Assembly (NCBI GenBank): GCA_902574355.1
Contig: CACGNN010000008.1
Location: forward strand, 1-58,605
From: an uncultured SAR86 cluster bacterium
GTDB lineage: Bacteria; Pseudomonadota; Gammaproteobacteria; Magnimaribacterales; Magnimaribacteraceae
DNA: 58,605 nt
Direction of reading: 5' to 3'
The notes beneath the pieces were generated by a model that was not told the origin of the DNA, did not search any database, and worked only from the letters and a program-made list of their open reading frames with translations. Of the stretch, positions 9,635-17,146 are shown piece after piece; the stretch's first letter is position 1; each line of letters begins with the position of its first letter. A program made the position numbers and the translations under genes.

Positions 9635-12243
9635 ATAACTTTTGAATCTTCAAGGGAAATAAAACTCTCCCCTTTTTTGAGTTTTAATACTTCGTTGATG
9701 ATAAAATTCTGTTCTTCTCGATCCAATTTATACCAGTCATTAGGAATTTCCGTCTCTACTTCGCCTACCTTCAAATTCTTTACAAACTTAAACGCTTTAC
9801 CAGGCTTTCTTATCTTAATTCCTACTGGTTGTACTGATTTATCTTCCTTGTGAATAAATCCCAGTATTCTTAAAGAGTTTAAAACATATCTTCTCCCAGA
9901 ATCAGATTGATAATCTATTGTATTAGGTTCGTAATAAGATACTTTAGGATTCGGATCTTTATCTTCAGGCTTCAGCTTAGTTGCTTTATTAAATCCATCA
10001 AATTCAGTGTATTCACCAAATCTTCCATTTTTAAGGACAATTGGTAAATTTGAATTAATTTCAGTAAACAATATATTTTCGGTATTGCTTGTATCTATTA
10101 ATTCTATTGCTCTATTCAAACCTATATCTAAGATAAATTCGTCTTCATCTGGAGTACCAAAAAGTTTCTTATCCTCTTCATTAAACGTCCACACACAAGG
10201 GCCATTAACACTTAAATCTGCATATATTGGCTTACCCAAATCTGGATGAAGTCCTAAATCTTTTGGAAGTTCTTGATAGGTTTCCCAGGTTGTATTGAAT
10301 TCAAATGGTTTTTTAGTCCATTTACATTCTGAGCAACCGACGAAATAACCCCATGCCCCTGATTTCAAACTGATAGGACTAGAACATTTAGGACAATCAT
10401 TTCTATTTTTACCGGAATCATCTTTAGGGAAGATTACAGATCCAAGTTCCTCATTGAGTAAGTCTAAAACTTGTCTAGTTTTGAATTCATCCTTATTACT
10501 TATTTCTATGTTATTAATTTTTCTGTTGAGGTAATTTTGGAGCTCTGCCCAAAAAGCATTTAAAACTTCTACATAATTTTTATTTCCTGAAGCAACTTCA
10601 TCTAGATCTGCTTCCATTCGAGCAGTAAATTCTGTTTCTATAAAAAACTCTTCAAAAACTTTTTTCAGGTAGGAGGTTAGAACTCTTCCTAAATCAGAAG
10701 GAATAATTGACTTGGCTCCGTAAGCATATTTTTTTGTTCTCAATCCCTTTACGATGGTTGCATATGTTGAAGGACGTCCAATTCCCTCCTCTTCCATTTT
10801 TTTAATTAATGAAGCCTCTGAGTATCTATTTGGAGGTGAAGTAAATTTTTGTTCATATTTATTTGAAATTAAACTTAGTTGACTCCCTTCTTCAAGTCCG
10901 TCAGGGAATAATGTAACTTTTTCGTCTTCAATGCCGGTAAGAATCTCAAAACCTTTAAATATATTTTTTCTGGATGAAGCCCTAAATTCATATTTATCAT
11001 CATTTGAAGATATCACTAGAGTTTTTCTTTCATATTTTGAGCTCTCCATCTGACTTGCAACTGTTCTGTTCCAGATCAAGGAATACAATTTTTCTTCATC
11101 TCCTGATAAAACAGTATCCGATGGTATCTTAGAAATATCTGTTGGTCTGATTGCCTCATGTGCTTCCTGAGAATTTTGTACTTTAGATTTATAAATTCTC
11201 GGTTCGCTAGAAAGAAAAGAAGAATCATAGTTTGAAGTAATAAAGTTTCTTATTTCCTGCAAAGGAGGTGGACCTGGGCTTTCTTCAGAAAATGGCTCTC
11301 CTGTATTGGGAGATGTACTTATAGATATACCATCAGTTCTAAGATAAGTTATTAAACCTCCTTCATATAGTTTTTGTGCTGCTTGCATAGTCCTGTCAGC
11401 CGTAAAGCCCAAACCACTTGCAGCAGACATCTGCAATGTTGAAGTTCTAAATGGGGGTTTTGGTTTACTTGATTGAGCCTTAGACTCTATATTTTTTAAA
11501 ATGAAACTTGCAGTTTCCAATTCATTGACCAAATCATTAACTTCTTTCTCATTTTTTAGAGGATCTTTATTTATGCTTCTTTCTGAGATTTGAGTTATTT
11601 TCGCTTCAAAGGAAGTGCCAAAAAAGTCAAAACTCGACTCGAAAGGCCAATATTCTTCTGGGACATGTAAATCTCTCTCATCTTCTTTCTCACAAAGGAT
11701 CCTTAAAGTAGGAGATTGAACTCTGCCGGCAGATTTTGCCCTTGAAACATGTCTCCAAAGCAAGGGAGACACCTTAAAACCAATCAAATGGTCTAAGATT
11801 CTTCTAGTTAAATATGCATCTACTAAATCTTGATCAATTTCTCTTGGTGACTCAATAGCTTTTTTTATTGCAGAAGAGGTTATTTCGTTAAATGTTACTC
11901 TTTTTACATCAACATCTTCTATCAGTTTTTTACTGTCAAAATCACTCAGCAAATGCCAGGCTATGGCCTCCCCTTCTCTGTCTGGGTCAGTTGCTAGGTA
12001 TAAGAGTTCAGAATCCTTGCAGAATTTACGGAGATCCTTCATGACTTTTTTTCCTTTAGAAGAAAATTCCCATTTTAAGTTATTCCAATCTCCAGGATCT
12101 ACCGCGCTCTCCTTATCTGAAAGATCTCTCACATGCCCTACACAAGCTTCAACCTGCCAATCTTTATCAGGAAAATTTGAATCAAGGTAACCTTTTATTT
12201 TTTTTGCTTTTGCACCAGATTCAACAATTACTAGTGATTTCAT
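9631..12243 (-). CDS. topA: DNA topoisomerase I (type IA)
   Basis: An 870-residue enzyme. The TOPRIM domain starts at the N-terminus (KSLVIVESGAKAKKIKGYL, then YLATDPDREGEAIAWHL), and the active-site Tyr300 lies in GLITYLRTDG. The KMEEEGIGRPSTYATIVKGL region is intact. One four-cysteine zinc ribbon follows at about residues 615-637 (CPKC...CSEC), then C-terminal repeat-like domains, one with KIRKPGKAFKFVKN. It relaxes negative supercoils. E. coli TopA has more zinc ribbons, so this one has fewer. Upstream, TTGACA and TATACT lie 20 bases apart, wider than ideal, with an isolated LexA half-site. Confidence 0.97.
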   Translation of the reverse strand: MKSLVIVESGAKAKKIKGYLDSNFPDKDWQVEACVGHVRDLSDKESAVDPGDWNNLKWEFSSKGKKVMKDLRKFCKDSELLYLATDPDREGEAIAWHLLSDFDSKKLIEDVDVKRVTFNEITSSAIKKAIESPREIDQDLVDAYLTRRILDHLIGFKVSPLLWRHVSRAKSAGRVQSPTLRILCEKEDERDLHVPEEYWPFESSFDFFGTSFEAKITQISERSINKDPLKNEKEVNDLVNELETASFILKNIESKAQSSKPKPPFRTSTLQMSAASGLGFTADRTMQAAQKLYEGGLITYLRTDGISISTSPNTGEPFSEESPGPPPLQEIRNFITSNYDSSFLSSEPRIYKSKVQNSQEAHEAIRPTDISKIPSDTVLSGDEEKLYSLIWNRTVASQMESSKYERKTLVISSNDDKYEFRASSRKNIFKGFEILTGIEDEKVTLFPDGLEEGSQLSLISNKYEQKFTSPPNRYSEASLIKKMEEEGIGRPSTYATIVKGLRTKKYAYGAKSIIPSDLGRVLTSYLKKVFEEFFIETEFTARMEADLDEVASGNKNYVEVLNAFWAELQNYLNRKINNIEISNKDEFKTRQVLDLLNEELGSVIFPKDDSGKNRNDCPKCSSPISLKSGAWGYFVGCSECKWTKKPFEFNTTWETYQELPKDLGLHPDLGKPIYADLSVNGPCVWTFNEEDKKLFGTPDEDEFILDIGLNRAIELIDTSNTENILFTEINSNLPIVLKNGRFGEYTEFDGFNKATKLKPEDKDPNPKVSYYEPNTIDYQSDSGRRYVLNSLRILGFIHKEDKSVQPVGIKIRKPGKAFKFVKNLKVGEVETEIPNDWYKLDREEQNFIINEVLKLKKGESFISLEDSKVI

Positions 12244-12309
12244 AATTATTTCAAACTTAATTCCTATACAGTATAAAGTTCAAGAATAGGGGATATGTCA
12301 AGTCTTTCT

Positions 12310-13320
12310 TTAAATGGTTTGACTTTTGAGAATATCCTGAATGAGTTTTGGACCCTCAAAAATAAATCCTGTATATATTTGTACTAGATCTGCGCCTGCA
12401 TCTATTTTCTCTTGGTAATCTAATGCTGACATTACTCCTCCAGATGCGATTATTGGTAATTGATTTCCAACAATTTTTTTTATGAGTATAAGTTTTCTTG
12501 TGGCTTTGTCTTTCAAAGGCAAGCCACTAAGTCCGCCATAACCATTCTTGTCATTATGTTCTATTGTAGTATTACTTGTGATTATTCCGTCTATCTCCGA
12601 TTCAATAATGCAATTACATATCTCTTCTATTTTTTGTTGATTTTCATCAGGACTTATCTTGATGAAAATAGGAACATACTCAAGTGTTTTAGAAAGAAGG
12701 ACTTGTTTTTCCTTAATCTTAAGAAGAAGGTCTTTTAAAAACTCCTTGCTACTTAAGTTCCTAAGCTCCTTAGTGTTTGGCGAAGAAATATTTATCGCGA
12801 TGTAATTAGAATATTCATAAACCCTTTCCAGGCAAAAAAGATAATCTCTGTAAGCTTCATCATTTGGTGTGTCAAAATTCTTACCTATGCTAACTCCAAT
12901 TGGTATTGATGAAGTTCTTTCTTTTAAATTTTTTACAAGGTATTCAACACCTTTGTTATTGAAACCCAATCTATTAAGTAACGATTTGTCTTTTCTATTT
13001 CTAAATAGCCTAGGTTTTGCATTTCCGTACTGAGGTTTTGGCGTAACCGTTCCTACTTCAATAAACCCTACTCCTAAGGCAGATAAACAATCAATATATT
13101 CACCATCTTTGTCTAACCCTGCTGCTATTCCTAATTTGTTTTTATAAGTTCGCACGTCATTGGGTTTTTTTAGTATTTCTTTATCCTCAGTTCTTCTTTC
13201 CAAGAGAAATTCTAAGAGGCCAAATCTATGCAATACTTTAAGCCCGCTCAATGCTAAATCATGAGAGACTTCTCCAGGAAGAAAATGAAATAATTTTATA
13301 AAAATTTTAAGTAGATACAT
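12310..13320 (-). CDS. pyrD: Dihydroorotate dehydrogenase (quinone), class 2
   Basis: A 336-residue protein, the same length as E. coli PyrD. The N-terminal amphipathic region (MYLLKIFIKLFHFLPGEVSHDLAL) is typical of the membrane-associated class. Further motifs are LGIAAGLDKDG, FIEVGTVTPKPQYGNAKPRLFR, the catalytic NISSPNTKELR (Ser179/180) and ASGGVMSALDYQEKIDAGADLVQIYTGFI. It oxidises dihydroorotate to orotate with quinone as acceptor. I use the ATG at 13320; the frame stays open 32 codons further, but those residues are not family-like. It lies 66 bases downstream of the topA start and may share no transcript with it. Confidence 0.96.
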   Translation of the reverse strand: MYLLKIFIKLFHFLPGEVSHDLALSGLKVLHRFGLLEFLLERRTEDKEILKKPNDVRTYKNKLGIAAGLDKDGEYIDCLSALGVGFIEVGTVTPKPQYGNAKPRLFRNRKDKSLLNRLGFNNKGVEYLVKNLKERTSSIPIGVSIGKNFDTPNDEAYRDYLFCLERVYEYSNYIAINISSPNTKELRNLSSKEFLKDLLLKIKEKQVLLSKTLEYVPIFIKISPDENQQKIEEICNCIIESEIDGIITSNTTIEHNDKNGYGGLSGLPLKDKATRKLILIKKIVGNQLPIIASGGVMSALDYQEKIDAGADLVQIYTGFIFEGPKLIQDILKSQTI

Positions 13321-13477
13321 TTTAAATGCGTATTGCTGCATTTTATAATAGCTTTTGGACGAATTGACAAATGATAGAGCAAAAATTGAGCAAAAAGAGG
13401 GCTTTAAGTCTGGCATGACTATTGCATGTATCTAAATGTAGAGGTAGATTGTTAATGCTAAAAAAATAAAAATAAAG

Positions 13478-13506
13478 TTGACATAAAGAAGCTAATTGAT
13501 TTCAAT
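13478..13506 (+). promoter_or_regulatory. Sigma-70-type promoter of the GfcA-like gene
   Basis: A perfect -35 hexamer TTGACA at 13478-13483 is followed, after exactly 17 bases, by TTCAAT at 13501-13506 (4 of 6 to TATAAT). Transcription would begin near 13513, giving a leader of about 50 bases before the ATG at 13566. No other gene lies downstream on this strand, so it should serve the GfcA-like gene alone. Confidence 0.55.
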
Positions 13507-13565
13507 ACGCTTGTAGTTCCCAAACCCTACTAAAATTGGACCAAAAATTAATTAAAACAGGTTTT

Positions 13566-14312
13566 ATGATGAAAATTATATCTAAAAGTTTACTGGCTGG
13601 ATTATCTGGTCTAGCTCTTATTGTTTTTCCTCAACTATCTATAGCTGATGAAACGCAAGCAAGTGCTTCTAGTTCTGGCGGCACTGCTGCAGGCGATGCT
13701 GCGGCTAAGTCTGCCATCGGGGGTGTCAGTGCAGGCACAATAGCTGCTGTTGTAGCAATTGCTGCTGCTGCTGCTGCAATTTCAGACAGCGGTTCCGGAG
13801 GTGGTGCAATCACACCAGCACCAGCACCAGCACCAGCACCAGCACCAGCACCAGCACCAGCACCAACTCCAACTCCTGCTGAACCTGTCATAGAAGAATA
13901 TGTTACTGAAGTAGTAGTTGACGTACCAGGAACAGCCTCTTATACAGCTGCCGGTCCCACTGCAACACGAACTACGGGTGCTACTGCAACGAGAACTACG
14001 GGTGCTACTGCAACAAGAACTACGGGTGCTACTGCAACAAGAACTACGGGTGCTACTGCAACCAGAACAACAAGTGCAACGACTACAAGTTCTCAAGGTG
14101 GTGCAGCTACTTCTATAGGTACTAATGCTGGTGGCAACATATATAACGTTATCGAAACATATGATGTTGTCGAGGTGTACGATGTAGTGGAAGAATATGA
14201 TGTTGAGGAAGTCTACGATGTTGAAGAAACTTATACCACAACTGTAACTATTCCTGCGGTCGCTGCTTCAACAGCTACAGCAACTGCCATTGCTACAAGA
14301 GTTGTAGAATAG
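13566..14312 (+). CDS. GfcA/YjbE-like secreted low-complexity protein
   Basis: A 248-residue exported protein. A signal peptide (about MMKIISKSLLAG to PQLSIA) precedes a Gly/Ser/Ala stretch, a hydrophobic Ala-rich segment (GTIAAVVAIAAAAAAISDSGSGGG), an Ala-Pro run, five TATRTTGA-type repeats, four ExYDV[VE] repeats and a Thr/Ala tail. The hydrophobic segment followed by SDSGSGGG and then Thr-rich sequence mirrors the layout of the small E. coli proteins GfcA and YjbE. Those sit in operons with the YjbF and YjbH homologues that lie next door here. This one is about 2.5 times longer. The start is either of two adjacent ATGs (13566, 13569) after AGG at 13559-13561. The molecular role is unknown even in E. 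coli. Confidence 0.75.
   Translation: MMKIISKSLLAGLSGLALIVFPQLSIADETQASASSSGGTAAGDAAAKSAIGGVSAGTIAAVVAIAAAAAAISDSGSGGGAITPAPAPAPAPAPAPAPAPTPTPAEPVIEEYVTEVVVDVPGTASYTAAGPTATRTTGATATRTTGATATRTTGATATRTTGATATRTTSATTTSSQGGAATSIGTNAGGNIYNVIETYDVVEVYDVVEEYDVEEVYDVEETYTTTVTIPAVAASTATATAIATRVVE
13815..13862 (+). repeat. (CCAGCA)8 hexanucleotide microsatellite encoding Pro-Ala
   Basis: Eight perfect copies of CCAGCA, in frame, encode (Pro-Ala)8 between the hydrophobic segment and the repeat domain of the GfcA-like protein. Changes in copy number would shorten or lengthen a stiff linker without shifting the frame. The reverse strand is an equally regular open frame and is not a gene. Confidence 0.95.
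13959..14078 (+). repeat. 24-base tandem repeat, five copies (TATRTTGA)
   Basis: Five head-to-tail 24-base units encode TATRTTGA; the last is degenerate (TATRTTSA). Copies 3 and 4 are identical in DNA and copies 1-2 differ at one or two bases each, all silent, which points to recent expansion by slippage or unequal exchange. All lie in frame in the GfcA-like gene. Confidence 0.95.
14154..14225 (+). repeat. Hexapeptide repeat ExYDV[VE], four copies
   Basis: Four 18-base units encode ETYDVV, EVYDVV, EEYDVE and EVYDVE, followed by a decayed ETYTTT. Synonymous codons differ freely between copies while the Tyr-Asp-Val core is fixed. The repeat is therefore kept at protein level, unlike the near-identical 24-base units just upstream. 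The acidic, tyrosine-bearing pattern could form a beta-strand or binding surface; that is inference. Confidence 0.85.
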
Positions 14313-14331
14313 TTTTATCTAATCTACATTC

Positions 14332-14361
14332 AAAAAAAGCCTCGTTCAACGAGGCTTTTTT
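14332..14361. terminator. Bidirectional intrinsic terminator
   Basis: A perfect stem GCCTCG/CGAGGC with loop TTCAA is flanked by seven A on one side and six T on the other, so it can stop transcription from either direction. It serves the GfcA-like gene (ends 14312) and the yjbF-like gene, whose stop codon lies inside the loop region at 14346-14348. Confidence 0.92.
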
Positions 14362-14996
14362 GTTACCTCGATATAAAATGCCGGTAATCTAGGTGAAACA
14401 TATTGAACAGATTTCCACACATAATCATCACGATCAATCCAATATTTGTTTGTTGCAAACCATCCAACCTCATCTGATTCTATATATTCTTCAATCAACT
14501 TAAGATCTTTTTGACCGAAAATTAATTCTACTCTCTCGATTTCTTGAAAATAGAAGCTTGAGTTAACTTTTAGATTATTTAATTCTGGCTGATTAAATGA
14601 GTAATAAGAAATAAAGTCCTTAGCGTGAATTGAATCTCGCTTCCAAGTCTTAAATGTAGTTAACTTTTCTTGAAGATTATTTGAAAGACCAAAGGTTTTT
14701 ATAATTTTTCCATTCTTTATAACCAAATAAACTCCGTCAGAACTAACCCATGTATACTCATCTTCATTAATTTTCTCTAAAATCATTAGAGCAGTTGGAC
14801 CTCTGCCAATTTTTACTAGCATAGAAGCATAAGGAATATTACTTATTATTTCTGGCTTTATATTTTCTTCATAACCTAAAATAATTTGCTTGATAGATGA
14901 AAAGGCTTCAACATAACCCGGAGCGATATTATTAGTATCAATGGTAGCGCACGAAGATAGAATGAGCAAAAGACTAAGCTTGATTTTAATTTTCAT
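14346..14996 (-). CDS. yjbF: YjbF/GfcB-family outer-membrane lipoprotein
   Basis: A 216-residue lipoprotein. A short signal peptide ends in a lipobox LLILSSC (Cys16), and the body follows the YjbF/GfcB pattern: early PYASMLVKIGRGPTALMIL, GVYLVIKNGKIIKTFGLSNNL, and a C-terminal YVSPRLPAFYIEVTKKP. E. coli GfcB and YjbF are lipoproteins of exopolysaccharide or group 4 capsule operons. The ATG at 14996 comes 1 base after the yjbH stop; an ATG at 15014 with GGG before it, inside yjbH, is a reasonable alternative. It is the third gene after the SLBB protein and yjbH. Confidence 0.83.
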   Translation of the reverse strand: MKIKIKLSLLLILSSCATIDTNNIAPGYVEAFSSIKQIILGYEENIKPEIISNIPYASMLVKIGRGPTALMILEKINEDEYTWVSSDGVYLVIKNGKIIKTFGLSNNLQEKLTTFKTWKRDSIHAKDFISYYSFNQPELNNLKVNSSFYFQEIERVELIFGQKDLKLIEEYIESDEVGWFATNKYWIDRDDYVWKSVQYVSPRLPAFYIEVTKKPR

Positions 14997-14997
14997 T

Positions 14998-17139
14998 TTA
15001 TTTAAGAATTTCATCCCAATCACGAATTAAAGAACTAGCATTAGAATCACCTAAAATGCTAATTAAAGCATTATGTTTGTTAATCATCGCTCCACCATCT
15101 TTTGTCAGCGGATGTAGTCCAAAAGAAATATTTCCTGATCTAAAATCTGAATAAAATAACTTGGTTGGAACGGAGATATAAAACCCTTTATCAAAACTTC
15201 CTTCACCAAACTCTTCGGAAGAGAGGTTTGTTTTTGTAGCAAAAACTCCTAGAGTGAAGCCTGAATTAAACCTTCTTGATAAATCAAGAGTAATTCCTTT
15301 GTCTCCGGCTAGATATTCACCTGCAAGCAATTGAGATCTAATTTGATAGGGGTGGTCAATATAAAGACCTATATGGCCAGTTGTATTGGAGTATTCTTTA
15401 AAGGATAGTAATTGATTATAAGCTCTCTGCCTTACCTTATGAATCGACATTCCAATTGCAAATTTCTTATTGAATGGTCTGTAAAGAATTTCTCCACCTA
15501 AACCTCCAAACATTTCCTCTAAATAGCCAATATCTAATCTTGTGAATATATCTTTATAGGGTGCTCCAAAATATTGTAACTGCATTCTCTTAATATTATT
15601 TTTCCCTTGAGATAAGTATTCCTGAATGTCGCTTCTTACTTTTGGGATAGTGCTTTGACTTGGATTATTAAAACCTTTAAAGGTGTCATATATATTAATA
15701 CCAAAGGAGGTATATAGGGCTAAGTTTCTTCTTAATTTGATTGTTGTGTCAGTTTGCCAGTAAAGCTGACCTAAATAAAAACCTTCTGGACCTCCAATCT
15801 GATGTCGAAGTGCCGGAGACATATTCCAGCTAAATTCAGGAAAAGTTACCTCAGGCATAAAGGTTGCTCGTTTAAATAGAGGATCGGCATTATTAGATTT
15901 TATTTGAGTTAGTTTTAATAATTCAGTGGAGGAAAGATTACCTGCATCTGATTTTTCAAAATACTCTTTTCCAAAAGAAACTTTCGCAACCTCGAAATCA
16001 CCATTCATGGCATGTATATTAATTTTGTCTACTTGATCGGGAGACAGTGCTGCAACTATTCTTGCAGTTCTACCTATGGGTCTTGTAAGGTTATAAAATC
16101 TTGAGGATGCTACAGCAACATCAATTTCATTTTCTTTTAAAGTAGCAGCTTGTATATAAATTGATTCATCCCTCAAACTTAGATTGAGTGATCTGTATAG
16201 CAAATCATTATCCTCTATAATATTTCGCTGCTGATCTGGACTGAGTTTTTGTACAGTTTTAGGTCGAGGCTTTTTGATTGTGTCATTTAAAAAGTTACCT
16301 ACTAAGTTGAAGGAAACTCGAAATTGAGTACCTCTCTCAAAAGAACTAGAAATAGTAAGGTTCTCAGACAAGCTATAGCTAACACCGAAATTTAGGCGAG
16401 ACTTTACTTCTAGAGGTAATCTTGATTTTTTGATAAACCTTTCCTTGTCTGGCCTTGTGGTATCGTATTCAAGTTTTAGTCTTAAACCTTTCTTAGGTAA
16501 GTCATATTCAATTCCCCCAAAAATAGCTGTTTCTCCTGAGAACCATTTTTTAAAGTCGAAAGTTCCCCCTTGCCCCGTACTTCCAACCTTTCTTTCGTCA
16601 TAAGAATCATTAAGTGAGCTTAAAGGATTTGAAATATTATTTTCTCTACCTAAATCACCCCAGCCAAGTCCTAAAGTTAGATCCAGATTCCTGATTCTTT
16701 TTGTAGAAACTATATACTCTGATGAGAATAGACCCGTTCCTGCAATGTCCCTTAACCCAAAAGCTACTGATGGGAAAAAGTAAGTTTCATTTCTAATCAG
16801 CGCCTTTATATCAAACCCTTTATCTTTGTATGATTGATTTCCACTGTATGCGGCTGGACCATACAGCCGGTTTTTTATCTCTACATATCTGTAGCTTGCC
16901 TCTAACCAATTAAAAGGTGAGGCTGTTAAGGAAGTGAATTCATTAGGAAAGGATGAAGAAAAATTAAACCTCAAACTTGCTTCTGGCATCATTCTAGCAT
17001 TTGGCATTTCTAAAATACCTGTATTGCCATAGTTAGAAGAATTAGGAGAAACTTTATAGGGATAATAGTCTTCTATCGATGCTAAAAGAGGTAATGAAGC
17101 AGTAATGCCTATTAATAGCCACAATTTTGGCTTAGTCAT
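14998..17139 (-). CDS. yjbH: YjbH/GfcD-family outer-membrane beta-barrel protein
   Basis: A 713-residue exported protein. After a signal peptide ending near LPLLAS comes the family start NYGNTGILEMPNARMMPEASLRF, then DIKALIRNETYFFPSVAFGLRDIAGTGLFSSEY and LDLTLGLGWGDLGR. A C-terminal block of alternating beta strands follows (DIFTRLDIGYLEEMFGGLGGEILYRPF and onwards). YjbH/GfcD proteins are predicted double-barrel outer-membrane proteins taking part in exopolysaccharide secretion or modification. It lies 7 bases after the Wza-like gene and directly before yjbF. Length is close to the E. coli members (about 700). Confidence 0.9.
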   Translation of the reverse strand: MTKPKLWLLIGITASLPLLASIEDYYPYKVSPNSSNYGNTGILEMPNARMMPEASLRFNFSSSFPNEFTSLTASPFNWLEASYRYVEIKNRLYGPAAYSGNQSYKDKGFDIKALIRNETYFFPSVAFGLRDIAGTGLFSSEYIVSTKRIRNLDLTLGLGWGDLGRENNISNPLSSLNDSYDERKVGSTGQGGTFDFKKWFSGETAIFGGIEYDLPKKGLRLKLEYDTTRPDKERFIKKSRLPLEVKSRLNFGVSYSLSENLTISSSFERGTQFRVSFNLVGNFLNDTIKKPRPKTVQKLSPDQQRNIIEDNDLLYRSLNLSLRDESIYIQAATLKENEIDVAVASSRFYNLTRPIGRTARIVAALSPDQVDKINIHAMNGDFEVAKVSFGKEYFEKSDAGNLSSTELLKLTQIKSNNADPLFKRATFMPEVTFPEFSWNMSPALRHQIGGPEGFYLGQLYWQTDTTIKLRRNLALYTSFGINIYDTFKGFNNPSQSTIPKVRSDIQEYLSQGKNNIKRMQLQYFGAPYKDIFTRLDIGYLEEMFGGLGGEILYRPFNKKFAIGMSIHKVRQRAYNQLLSFKEYSNTTGHIGLYIDHPYQIRSQLLAGEYLAGDKGITLDLSRRFNSGFTLGVFATKTNLSSEEFGEGSFDKGFYISVPTKLFYSDFRSGNISFGLHPLTKDGGAMINKHNALISILGDSNASSLIRDWDEILK

Positions 17140-17146
17140 GATTTAA

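Noticed and set aside
12259-12301. A LexA site or strong promoter upstream of topA
   Set aside because: TACTGTATAG gives only half of a LexA box (the CAG half is missing), and TTGACA to TATACT is 20 bases, too long for a good sigma-70 promoter. It may still be the weak topA promoter.
13321-13416. A 32-residue N-terminal extension of PyrD
   Set aside because: The shorter form matches the 336-residue E. coli protein and begins with the expected amphipathic segment.
13959-14078. CRISPR-like array
   Set aside because: The 24-base units are directly tandem with no spacers, lie in frame within a coding gene, and no cas genes are present.
13631-14118. Antisense and alternate-frame open stretches over the repeats of the GfcA-like gene
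   Set aside because: Simple repeats stay open in several frames; the resulting Gly-Ala, Ser-Cys and Leu-Arg sequences lack any start signal or signal peptide, unlike the chosen frame.
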